6,375 bases of DNA. Origin: Hyphomonadaceae bacterium UBA1001 (GTDB lineage Bacteria > Pseudomonadota > Alphaproteobacteria > Caulobacterales > Aquidulcibacteraceae). Below are positions 1 to 5,408 of this stretch, piece by piece (position 1 is the stretch's first letter; each line of letters begins with the position of its first letter). Both the position numbers and the translations under genes were made by a program. The notes under the pieces were generated by a model, which was given only the letters and a program-made list of their open reading frames with translations, did not search any database and was not told where the DNA came from. The stretch lies in assembly GCA_002291875.1 (NCBI GenBank), contig DBAV01000192.1, forward strand, positions 1 through 6,375, read 5' to 3'.

Positions 1-435
1 CCGATCTCGCAATGGCGGCAGGGCCTGCGCCAACCCCAGCCGCGCCACCGCCTTGTCGAACCGCTGCGCGATCAGGCCCGCAAACAGCCCCTCGCCCCGC
101 ATCCGCTTGCCCCATTCGGCATCGTAATCCTTGCCGCCCCGCGCCTCGCGCCGAACCACGACATCCAGCCGCTCGCCGACCCGAAGCGGTGGTCGGCCCT
201 GGGGCGTCGCCAGCAGGGCGGAGGGGCCCCGCCCGGCATTGAGCTGCACGAATGCACCGCCCAGCACCGGGTCCAGCGTACGCACGATGGCCTTGTGTCG
301 GGCCTCGAGGATGGCGCGGGTGTCGGCCTCGTGATCGCGCGTCAGCCACAGGGTGCACACCCGGCCCCGGCCATCCAGGCCCGCCGTCCAGGCCTGCCCG
401 ATATGGCGCAACACGACCGGGCGCAGCCCACTCAT
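1..435 (-). CDS. Divergent ribonuclease E/G-like protein, N-terminal part (cut by window edge)
   Basis: An open frame of 145 codons with no stop runs off the left edge, so the C-terminal end is missing. Its ATG (435-433) overlaps the TGA of maf as ATGA. Residues about 47-103 resemble the S1-like RNA-binding part of RNase E/G proteins: a buried-strand motif GGAFVQL (59-65), a Gly-rich turn, then VGERLDVVVRREARGGK (86-102), as in the family pattern 'AAFVDLG...GD.v.VqV.rea.g.K'. Known family members cleave single-stranded RNA in rRNA and mRNA processing, using a downstream DNase I-like domain with metal-binding aspartates that is not visible here. The start lacks the usual RNase G beginning, so this looks like the divergent form often found after maf in alphaproteobacteria. 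The assignment rests partly on that context. The ribosome binding site is weak, which suggests coupling to maf. Bases 1-7 may be adapter (see findings), so the last two or three residues are uncertain. Confidence 0.62.
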   Translation of the reverse strand, partial: MSGLRPVVLRHIGQAWTAGLDGRGRVCTLWLTRDHEADTRAILEARHKAIVRTLDPVLGGAFVQLNAGRGPSALLATPQGRPPLRVGERLDVVVRREARGGKDYDAEWGKRMRGEGLFAGLIAQRFDKAVARLGLAQALPPLRDR

Positions 436-1010
436 GCCACCGCGATCCCCGCGCCGCGCAGCATCGGGCGCACAATGTGCAGGGGCAGGCCGACGACGGT
501 GGAATGGGTGCCGGTCATCGACAGCACGAAGGCCTCGGCATGACCCTGGATGGCATAGCCGCCGGCCTTGCCGATGCCTTCGCCGCCCGCGGCATAGGCG
601 GCGATGGTGGCCGCATCCAGCCGCGCGAACTTCAGGCGGGTGGCGGCCATCCGCACGGCCAGGTGGCCGTCAGGGCGCCCCAGTCCTACCGCTGTCAGCA
701 CCCGATGCGCCCGGCCCGAAAGCAGGGTCAGGCAGCGCGCGACCTCGGCCGCGTCATTCGCCTTGGGCAGGATGCGGCGCCCCACCGCCACCAGCGTATC
801 AGCGGCCAGTACCACCGCGTCCGGGCGCAGGCGCATGGCCGCGCGGGCCTTTTCGGCGGCGAGGCGCCGCACGGCGGCCGTCGGGGTTTCGTGCGCGCCC
901 TCGGTTTCGTCGATATCGGTGGCCAGCACCTCGTCGGGCACCAGTCCGATCCGTGCCAGCAGTTCCAGCCGGCGCGGGCTGGCACTGGCCAGGACGAGAG
1001 GCGGTCTCAC
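432..1010 (-). CDS. maf: Maf-family nucleoside triphosphate pyrophosphatase (YhdE/dTTPase-UTPase type)
   Basis: The 192-residue protein is full length for Maf, a cytoplasmic enzyme that hydrolyses non-canonical or excess nucleoside triphosphates to the monophosphate and pyrophosphate. Visible motifs in order: the ASASPRR phosphate-binding loop (8-14), acidic DIDE (32-35), EK (53-54), AADT with the catalytic-type Asp71 (69-72), Lys83 in LPKAND, LSGRAHRVLTAV (97-108), GKAGGYAIQG (147-156) and VVGLPL (172-177). The GKAGGYAIQG form is typical of the YhdE branch, which acts on dTTP/UTP and modified pyrimidine nucleotides, rather than the m7GTP-acting YceF branch; this substrate call is by family analogy. 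The usual GKP near residue 83 is PKA here, a mild departure. The start is GTG (1010-1008), overlapping the infA stop as GTGA. It lies directly before the ASASPRR loop, as expected, and has little Shine-Dalgarno support, so translation is probably coupled to infA. Confidence 0.95.
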   Translation of the reverse strand: MRPPLVLASASPRRLELLARIGLVPDEVLATDIDETEGAHETPTAAVRRLAAEKARAAMRLRPDAVVLAADTLVAVGRRILPKANDAAEVARCLTLLSGRAHRVLTAVGLGRPDGHLAVRMAATRLKFARLDAATIAAYAAGGEGIGKAGGYAIQGHAEAFVLSMTGTHSTVVGLPLHIVRPMLRGAGIAVA

Positions 1011-1225
1011 TTGTGCCGGAAGGTGATCCGGCCCTTGGTCAGGTCGTAGGGCGTCATCTCGAGGGTGACGCGGTCGCCTGCCAGAACGCGGATGCGGTTC
1101 TTGCGCATCTTGCCCGCCAACTGGGCGATCACCTCGTGCTCGTTCTCGAGTCGGACGCGGAAGGTGGCGTTGGGTAGCAGCTCGATGACCACTCCGTAGA
1201 ATTCCAGCAGTTCTTCCTTGGGCAT
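1007..1225 (-). CDS. infA: Translation initiation factor IF-1
   Basis: The 72-residue product is the standard length for IF-1, the small OB-fold protein that binds the 30S A site and works with IF-2 and IF-3 in start selection. Nearly every family hallmark is present: MPKEELLEF at the N-terminus, ELLPNATFRVRLEN (15-28), AGKMRKNRIRVLAGD (37-51) and EMTPYDLTKGRITFR (56-70). The frame is open upstream for 15 more codons (from 1270), with another ATG at 1237. ATG 1225 is chosen because it gives the exact family N-terminus and has GGAAGAAG 2 nt upstream. It follows the phosphatase-like gene after the only real gap in the block (54 bp), and its TGA overlaps the maf GTG. The gap may allow independent expression, in keeping with the essential role of IF-1. 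Confidence 0.97.
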   Translation of the reverse strand: MPKEELLEFYGVVIELLPNATFRVRLENEHEVIAQLAGKMRKNRIRVLAGDRVTLEMTPYDLTKGRITFRHK

Positions 1226-1227
1226 CA

Positions 1228-1235
1228 CTTCTTCC
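1228..1235 (-). promoter_or_regulatory. Ribosome binding site of infA
   Basis: On the minus strand GGAAGAAG ends 2 nt before ATG 1225, with its GGAAG core 5 nt away. Upstream of the alternative ATG at 1237 the sequence is CCGCTTTC, with no purine-rich element. The site therefore decides the infA start in favour of the 72-residue form. Confidence 0.6.
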
Positions 1236-1258
1236 ATGAAAGCGGCAACAGGGCGCGG

Positions 1259-1288
1259 CCTATAGCCCACGTGGGGCGATTAAGTCGA
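1259..1288 (-). promoter_or_regulatory. Possible internal promoter for infA
   Basis: On the minus strand TCGACT (1288-1283) and TATAGG (1264-1259) are separated by 18 bp; each matches four of six bases of the TTGACA and TATAAT consensus. Transcription would begin around 1252 and leave a leader of about 27 nt before the infA ATG. The perfect 10-bp palindrome CCCACGTGGG (1266-1275) lies in the spacer, where a bound protein or hairpin could matter. It is the only non-overlapping junction in the block, which is the main reason to suspect a promoter. The sequence match alone is weak and could be chance. Confidence 0.28.
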
Positions 1289-1717
1289 CGGGGCGATGAA
1301 GCGGCGGGCAATGCGCGCGTCCAGCGCGTCGCGCACGGTGCGATAGGTCTCGAGCCGGCGGGCGCGCGTACCGTCGTCCTCGGTCGGGTCCAGGGTGGGC
1401 CAGTACTCGACCTCTGCGGCTGAAGTCCGCATGCGGTCCAGCACATAATGGTGGGCTTCGGGGGTGAGGGTGATGACAACGTCGAAATTGTCGTCGTCAA
1501 GGTCGGCAAAGGCGGTCGGGCGGTGATCGTCGATCGCCACGCCAAGCTCGTCCATGACCTCGACCGCCAGCGGATCGACCGCCTCACCCGGGCGCACGCC
1601 GCATGAGCGAACCCATACGGTGCGCCCGAATCGCCGCGCAAGCAGGCCCGCTGCCATCGGCGAACGCACCGCGTTCAGATTGCACACGAACAGCACGGAG
1701 CCAGGCGGGCCGCTCAC
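1280..1717 (-). CDS. Low-molecular-weight phosphatase / arsenate reductase-like protein
   Basis: The 145-residue protein has the low-Mr protein tyrosine phosphatase fold signature near the N-terminus: VLFVCNLNAVRSPMA, with nucleophile Cys12 and phosphate-binding Arg18 in the CX5R spacing. A candidate general acid is Asp110 in LDP, where the classical family has a DP motif. The loop lacks the usual second Cys of C-x-G-N-x-C-R-S, a form also seen in the alphaproteobacterial proteins encoded between UPF0262 and infA. Substrate is unknown: the name 'arsenate reductase' is often transferred to such proteins, but nothing here shows arsenic use. GTG 1717 is the chosen start because it overlaps the upstream TGA as GTGA and leaves six residues before the first strand. 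An in-frame GTG at 1744 would add nine residues but overlap the preceding gene by 31 bp and has no ribosome binding site. Confidence 0.85.
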   Translation of the reverse strand: MSGPPGSVLFVCNLNAVRSPMAAGLLARRFGRTVWVRSCGVRPGEAVDPLAVEVMDELGVAIDDHRPTAFADLDDDNFDVVITLTPEAHHYVLDRMRTSAAEVEYWPTLDPTEDDGTRARRLETYRTVRDALDARIARRFIAPST

Positions 1718-2211
1718 CCCGGGGTCCGCACCTGCAGCGCGCACAGCAGCGTAAACAGCCGCCGTGCGGTGTCAAAGTCGACCTCGATCTTGCCGGCCAG
1801 CCGCTCGCGCAGCAGGTCCGAGCCTTCGTTGTGCAGGCCGCGCCGGCCCATGTCGATGGATTCGATCTGGGCGGGGGCGGCGGTGCGGATGGCCTGGTGA
1901 TAGCTCTCGCAGATCATCAGGTAATCGCGCACGACACGGCGCAGCGGGGCCAGCGACAGCATGAAGGTGCGCACGCTGGCGCCATCGGCAGCCCGGACAT
2001 CGAACACCAGGCGCTGTTCGGCGGTCGAAAGCACCAGTGCATAGGGCCCGGCGTCCATCTCGACGACGCCGAACACGTTTTCCTCCAGGAGGTCGAAGAT
2101 GGCGACGCGGCGCTCGTGCTCGACATCGGCACTGGCGGCCGTCATCGAGGCCTCGTCCAGCGTGACGGCGACCAGCCGGTCGCGCTCGGAACGCGGCGGC
2201 GGCTGGCTCAC
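1714..2211 (-). CDS. UPF0262 family protein, function unknown
   Basis: This 165-residue protein matches UPF0262, a conserved alphaproteobacterial family without an established function. Recognisable family blocks are RLVAVTLDE (12-20), HERRVAIFDLLEENVFG (32-48), GPYALVLS (55-62), FMLSLAPLRRVVRDYLMICESYHQAI split across 83-108, IESIDMGRRGLHNEGS (116-131) and DTARRLFTLLCAL (147-159). The protein looks soluble, without a signal peptide or membrane segment. The start is GTG (2211-2209), overlapping the hisD TGA as GTGA. GGAGGGG lies just upstream (minus strand, 2220-2214), giving good initiation support within the end of hisD. It overlaps the phosphatase-like gene downstream in the same way. Steady linkage with hisD and the phosphatase-like gene suggests co-expression, but no reaction can be inferred. 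Confidence 0.93.
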   Translation of the reverse strand: MSQPPPRSERDRLVAVTLDEASMTAASADVEHERRVAIFDLLEENVFGVVEMDAGPYALVLSTAEQRLVFDVRAADGASVRTFMLSLAPLRRVVRDYLMICESYHQAIRTAAPAQIESIDMGRRGLHNEGSDLLRERLAGKIEVDFDTARRLFTLLCALQVRTPG

Positions 2212-3509
2212 GGCCCCTCCAGGCGCACGCGCAGCGACCCCGCATGGGCGGGCAGGCCCTCATGGTCGGCGATGACCGCTGCGGCGGGACCGATGGCCGC
2301 CAGGGCGGCGGCGTCGGCGGCCACCAGGGTTGTGCGCTTCTGAAAGCTGCGCGCCGACAGCCCCGAGGCAAACCGAGCGCGCGTCTGGGTCGGAAGGACG
2401 TGGTTGGGCCCGGCGATATAGTCGCCCAGCGCCTCGGCGGCATGCACGCCGACAAAGATCGCCCCTGCATGGCGTATGCGTTCCGCGAGGCGCCACGCGC
2501 GATCAGGTGCAAGCGCCAACTGGAGGTGCTCGGGCGCCAGCGTGTCGGCCAGCTCGGCCGCCTCGTCCAGCCCGCGCGTCACGATGACCGCGCCGTGTGC
2601 CTGCCACGCCGCGCGCGCCGGCGCACCCGCATCCCCGGCCGCCAGGATTGCCTCGACCGCCGCCAGGACCGCACAGGCATGAGCGGGGTCGTCGGTGAAC
2701 AACAGGCTCTGCGCCAGTTCGTCGTGTTCGGCCTGCGCCAGCAGGTCATAGGCGATCCAGCGCGGCGGGGTGGCGGGGTCGGCGATGATGACCACTTCGG
2801 AGGGTCCGGCGACCGAATCGATGCCGACATGGCCGAAGACCTGGCGCTTGGCCTCGGCGACATGGGCGCTGCCTGGGCCGACAACGATGTCGACCGGGGC
2901 GATGGGGTCTGCGCCATAGGCCAGTGCCGCGATCGCCTGCGCACCGCCGATCGCCCAGATCTCGGTGACGCCTGCCAGATGCGCCGCGCCCAGGATTGCA
3001 GGGTTGTCACGGGCGCGGCGCGGCGGGGTGACCATGACCCGCCGCCCCACCCCGGCGACCTGGGCGGGAAGCGCGTTCATCAGCACCGAACTGGGATAGG
3101 CGGCCTTTCCGCCGGGTGCATAAAGTCCCGCCGCATCGACCGCGCGCCAGCGCCAGCCCACCCCGACCCCCGCATCGTCGGTCCAGAAGCGGTCGGGCTC
3201 GAGTTCGGCCTCGTGGAAGGCGCGAATGCGTGCCGCGGCCAGCTCCAGTGCCCCGCGCAGGGCGGCGGGAAGGGCGTCGAGGGCCGCGCGGGTGTCCGCG
3301 TCGCCCCGGCGCGCGTTCTGCGGCGTTATTTGCACACCATCGAAACGGGCGGTCGCGTCGGCCACCGCCGAAAATCCGCGCCGCCGCACGTCCTCGAGCA
3401 GGGCCGCGACGTCCTCGGCGATGCGCCCCCCGGTGGCGCCGCGAGCTTCGGCCAGGGACCGGAAGGCGGCGGCAAAGCCCGCCTCGCGGGTGTCCAGGAT
3501 GCGGCTCAT
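2208..3509 (-). CDS. hisD: Histidinol dehydrogenase
   Basis: The 433-residue enzyme oxidises L-histidinol to L-histidine in two NAD+-dependent steps via histidinal. By comparison with the E. coli enzyme, the visible functional residues are: Tyr130 in LYAPGG and Gln191 in GGAQAIAAL (NAD+ contacts); Ser237 in AGPSEV; Gln259 and His262 in AQAEHDE (substrate and zinc); catalytic Glu327-His328 in APEHLQ; Asp363 in GDYIAGPNH; and His422 in LPAHAGSLR. The NAD+-contacting Asn of the usual GPGN motif is Ser214 here (GPGSAH). Length and motif order are normal, so it is probably functional. ATG 3509 overlaps the DUF2948 stop as ATGA, with a strong GGGAGG 6 nt upstream (3521-3516). hisD lying here rather than with other his genes is the usual alphaproteobacterial arrangement. 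Confidence 0.97.
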   Translation of the reverse strand: MSRILDTREAGFAAAFRSLAEARGATGGRIAEDVAALLEDVRRRGFSAVADATARFDGVQITPQNARRGDADTRAALDALPAALRGALELAAARIRAFHEAELEPDRFWTDDAGVGVGWRWRAVDAAGLYAPGGKAAYPSSVLMNALPAQVAGVGRRVMVTPPRRARDNPAILGAAHLAGVTEIWAIGGAQAIAALAYGADPIAPVDIVVGPGSAHVAEAKRQVFGHVGIDSVAGPSEVVIIADPATPPRWIAYDLLAQAEHDELAQSLLFTDDPAHACAVLAAVEAILAAGDAGAPARAAWQAHGAVIVTRGLDEAAELADTLAPEHLQLALAPDRAWRLAERIRHAGAIFVGVHAAEALGDYIAGPNHVLPTQTRARFASGLSARSFQKRTTLVAADAAALAAIGPAAAVIADHEGLPAHAGSLRVRLEGP

Positions 3510-3997
3510 TGCGCGCCTCCCGCACGCCCCGATTGGCCCTGGGGGCCTGCGCCGGCATCATGATCGGGCCGCGCGCGCGCCGGCCAGGTCTGGCCCAGAT
3601 CCACCAAGACCACATCCAGGCACTCGACCTCGAGGCGCAGGGCGCCACCGCCGGCCAGGTCCAGATAGAGCGTGCCGCCCGGCGGCTCGGCATGGGGCTC
3701 GAAGCGCAGGGCCAGCACCTGCCCGACAGCGTCGGGAAAGCGGCGCGGGTCGGCAAGCCCGCGCTGGGACAGTGACTGCACCGTCTCGATCCCGAGGACC
3801 GCCCGCGCGCGCAGATTGCGCCCGCCCGCACTGGTGACCTCCCAGCGAAAGCGGTTGACCGCCAGCGCCAGGCGACGGGCGCGGCGGTCGTGTTCGAGGT
3901 CGCCCAGTCGGAACACCGCGTCCTGCAACGCGGCCGACAGGATGGGCAGGTCGTCAGGCGTCTCGGCGCGAAGCCGCAGCGGCGGATCAACGCTCAT
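3506..3997 (-). CDS. DUF2948 family protein, function unknown
   Basis: This 163-residue protein carries the DUF2948 pattern: LRLRAETPDDLPILSAALQDAV (7-28, written here as one block because it defines the family start), GDLEHDRRARRLALAVNRFRWE within 32-53, LALRFEP (95-101), a PPGGTLYLDLAGGGALRLEVEC stretch within 105-126, and DLGQTW (133-138). No catalytic motif, signal peptide or membrane segment is visible. The last 25 residues, rich in Gly, Ala, Gln and charged residues, look disordered and go beyond the usual core. The family nearly always sits between murA and hisD in alphaproteobacteria. ATG 3997 overlaps the murA TGA as ATGA, with GAGG 7 nt upstream. A role linked to cell-wall synthesis or histidine synthesis would be a guess from context only. 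Confidence 0.88.
   Translation of the reverse strand: MSVDPPLRLRAETPDDLPILSAALQDAVFRLGDLEHDRRARRLALAVNRFRWEVTSAGGRNLRARAVLGIETVQSLSQRGLADPRRFPDAVGQVLALRFEPHAEPPGGTLYLDLAGGGALRLEVECLDVVLVDLGQTWPARARPDHDAGAGPQGQSGRAGGAQ
3516..3521 (-). promoter_or_regulatory. Ribosome binding site of hisD
   Basis: GGGAGG on the minus strand lies 6 nt before ATG 3509, inside the last codons of the DUF2948 gene. It is one of the strongest Shine-Dalgarno matches in the minus-strand block. It fixes the hisD start and suggests that hisD does not depend only on coupling through the ATGA overlap. Confidence 0.6.
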
Positions 3998-5268
3998 GCG
4001 GCCGCCTCGCGCTGCCGACGGACCGAGGCGCCGACCCCCGAAAGCTTGTGCTCCAGCCGCTCGAAGCCGCGGTCGAGGTGATAGACCCGTGCGATGCTGG
4101 TGGTGCCCTCGGCGGCCAGGGCCGCAATCACCAGGCTGACCGAGGCGCGCAGGTCGGTCGCCATGACCTGGGCCCCGCGCAGGCGCGCCACCCCCCGCAC
4201 CACCGCCTCATTGCCCCGCACCGAGATGTCCGCCCCCAGCCGCGAGAGTTCCGGGGCGTGCATGAAGCGGTTCTCGAAGATGTTCTCGCGGATGGTGGAC
4301 TGGCCCTCGGCCAGGGTCATCAGCGCCATGAACTGGGCCTGCAGGTCGGTGGGAAAGCCGGGGAAGGGCTGGGTCTGGATATCGACCGGCCTGGGGCGCT
4401 GACCCGAGCCGACGACCCGCAGGCCGCCCTCAACCTCGCTGACGGCAACGCCCGCCGCCGTCAGTGCCTCGGCGAGGGCCGCCAGGGGTGCCAGCCCGAT
4501 GCCCTTCAGCACCACATCGCCGCCGGCCGCCGCTACCGCGATGGCATAGGTGCCCGCCTCGATACGGTCGGGCATCACCGCATGGGTGGCACCGCTCAGC
4601 GCAGGCACGCCGTCGATCACGATGGTACCCGTGCCCGCGCCTTCAATGCGCGCGCCCATGGCGGTCAGGCAGGCCGCGAGGTCGGCGATCTCGGGCTCCT
4701 GGGCGGCATTCTCGAGGACGGTACGGCCCTCGGCCAGGACCGCTGCCAGCATTGCGTGTTCGGTGGCGCCGACCGAGGCAAACGGAAAATTGATCTGGGC
4801 GCCCTGCAGGCCGCGCAGGGCCGCGGCCTTCACATAGCCGTCCTCGATGTGGATGTCGGCGCCCATCGCCTCGAACGCCTTGAGGTGCAGGTCGACCGGG
4901 CGCGCGCCGATGGCACAACCGCCCGGCAGCGAAACGGTGGCATGGCCCACCCGCGCCAGGAGCGGCCCCAGCACGTTGAAGGTCGCACGCATCTTGCGCA
5001 CCAGTTCATAGGGCGCGATCGTCGAGGTGACCTCGGGGGCGTGGAAATGCACCTCCGACGACCCCTCCGGCCAGAACACCTGAACCCCGAGCCGGCGCAG
5101 CAGGTCGGCCATGAACAGCGTGTCGGCAAGGCGCGGCACGTTGCGCAGGTGCAGCGGACCCTCGGTCAGCAGCGCGGCCGCCATCAGCTTCAGTGCCGAG
5201 TTCTTGGCACCGCTGACGGGGATGGTGCCCTGAAGGCGGTGACCGCCCTGGATGATGATGCTGTCCAT
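3994..5268 (-). CDS. murA: UDP-N-acetylglucosamine 1-carboxyvinyltransferase (MurA)
   Basis: The 424-residue cytoplasmic enzyme transfers enolpyruvate from phosphoenolpyruvate to UDP-GlcNAc, the first committed step of peptidoglycan synthesis. It has the two-lobed EPSP-synthase-like fold. Key residues are present: Lys22-Asn23 in SGAKNSAL, the RKMRAT arginines (91-96), Cys118 in LPGGCAIGARPVDLH (the PEP- and fosfomycin-binding loop), Asp308 in PGFPTDLQAQ, the NIFENRFMH segment (329-337) and Arg400 in HLDRGFERLEHKL. Cys rather than Asp at 118 predicts a fosfomycin-sensitive active site, although cell sensitivity also depends on uptake and other enzymes. Start ATG 5268 gives the typical MDSIIIQGG N-terminus. 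Its ribosome binding site is poor (AGGA 13 nt upstream). It is the first gene of the minus-strand block, reading away from the OmpA-like gene, and its stop overlaps the DUF2948 start. Confidence 0.98.
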   Translation of the reverse strand: MDSIIIQGGHRLQGTIPVSGAKNSALKLMAAALLTEGPLHLRNVPRLADTLFMADLLRRLGVQVFWPEGSSEVHFHAPEVTSTIAPYELVRKMRATFNVLGPLLARVGHATVSLPGGCAIGARPVDLHLKAFEAMGADIHIEDGYVKAAALRGLQGAQINFPFASVGATEHAMLAAVLAEGRTVLENAAQEPEIADLAACLTAMGARIEGAGTGTIVIDGVPALSGATHAVMPDRIEAGTYAIAVAAAGGDVVLKGIGLAPLAALAEALTAAGVAVSEVEGGLRVVGSGQRPRPVDIQTQPFPGFPTDLQAQFMALMTLAEGQSTIRENIFENRFMHAPELSRLGADISVRGNEAVVRGVARLRGAQVMATDLRASVSLVIAALAAEGTTSIARVYHLDRGFERLEHKLSGVGASVRRQREAAA

Positions 5269-5301
5269 GTCGAAGCGGTGGTCCTGGAGCGGGTGGGAGC
5301 G

Positions 5302-5320
5302 CGCGCGGCCGGGCCGCGCG
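5302..5320. repeat. GC-only inverted repeat in the murA upstream region
   Basis: CGCGCGGC (5302-5309) and GCCGCGCG (5313-5320) are perfect inverted copies with a 3-nt loop. If murA is transcribed from further upstream, this would form a very stable hairpin about 34 nt before its ATG. No T-run follows on either strand, so it is not an intrinsic terminator. Confidence 0.55.
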
Positions 5321-5384
5321 ACCGTCTAGGGCGGACCGCGGACGGGTTGCAAGACGGCCCGGCCCGGCACGGTGTTGACCGCAT

Positions 5385-5408
5385 GTTGAACGCGGGTGAC
5401 GGTTCAAC
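5385..5408. repeat. 7-bp inverted repeat with 10-bp spacer, operator-like
   Basis: GTTGAAC (5385-5391) and GTTCAAC (5402-5408) are exact inverted copies around a 10-bp spacer. Flanking CATG on both sides (5382-5385 and 5410-5413) extends the symmetry if a two-base insertion is allowed. A further same-direction near copy, GTTGACC (5374-5380), sits exactly 11 bp before the left arm. This geometry fits a dimeric regulator's site, but the regulator is unknown. Confidence 0.4.

Noticed and set aside
252..1177. Plus-strand open frames of 265 and 274 codons opposite maf and infA
   Set aside because: Low-complexity Pro/Arg/Gly translations opposite well-defined Maf and IF-1 genes.
1226..1270. Longer infA starting at 1270 or 1237
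   Set aside because: The extra residues are not part of IF-1, and only ATG 1225 has a ribosome binding site and the standard N-terminus.
1718..1744. Earlier GTG start (1744) for the phosphatase-like gene
   Set aside because: It would overlap UPF0262 by 31 bp, lacks a Shine-Dalgarno, and adds residues with no family match. The GTGA overlap start at 1717 fits the neighbours.
2244..3563. Long plus-strand open frame (439 codons) opposite hisD
   Set aside because: Antisense shadow of hisD. HisD has all catalytic motifs; the opposite frame has none.
5302..5320. GC hairpin as a transcription terminator
   Set aside because: There is no T-run on either strand, and it lies between two divergent genes where no terminator is needed.
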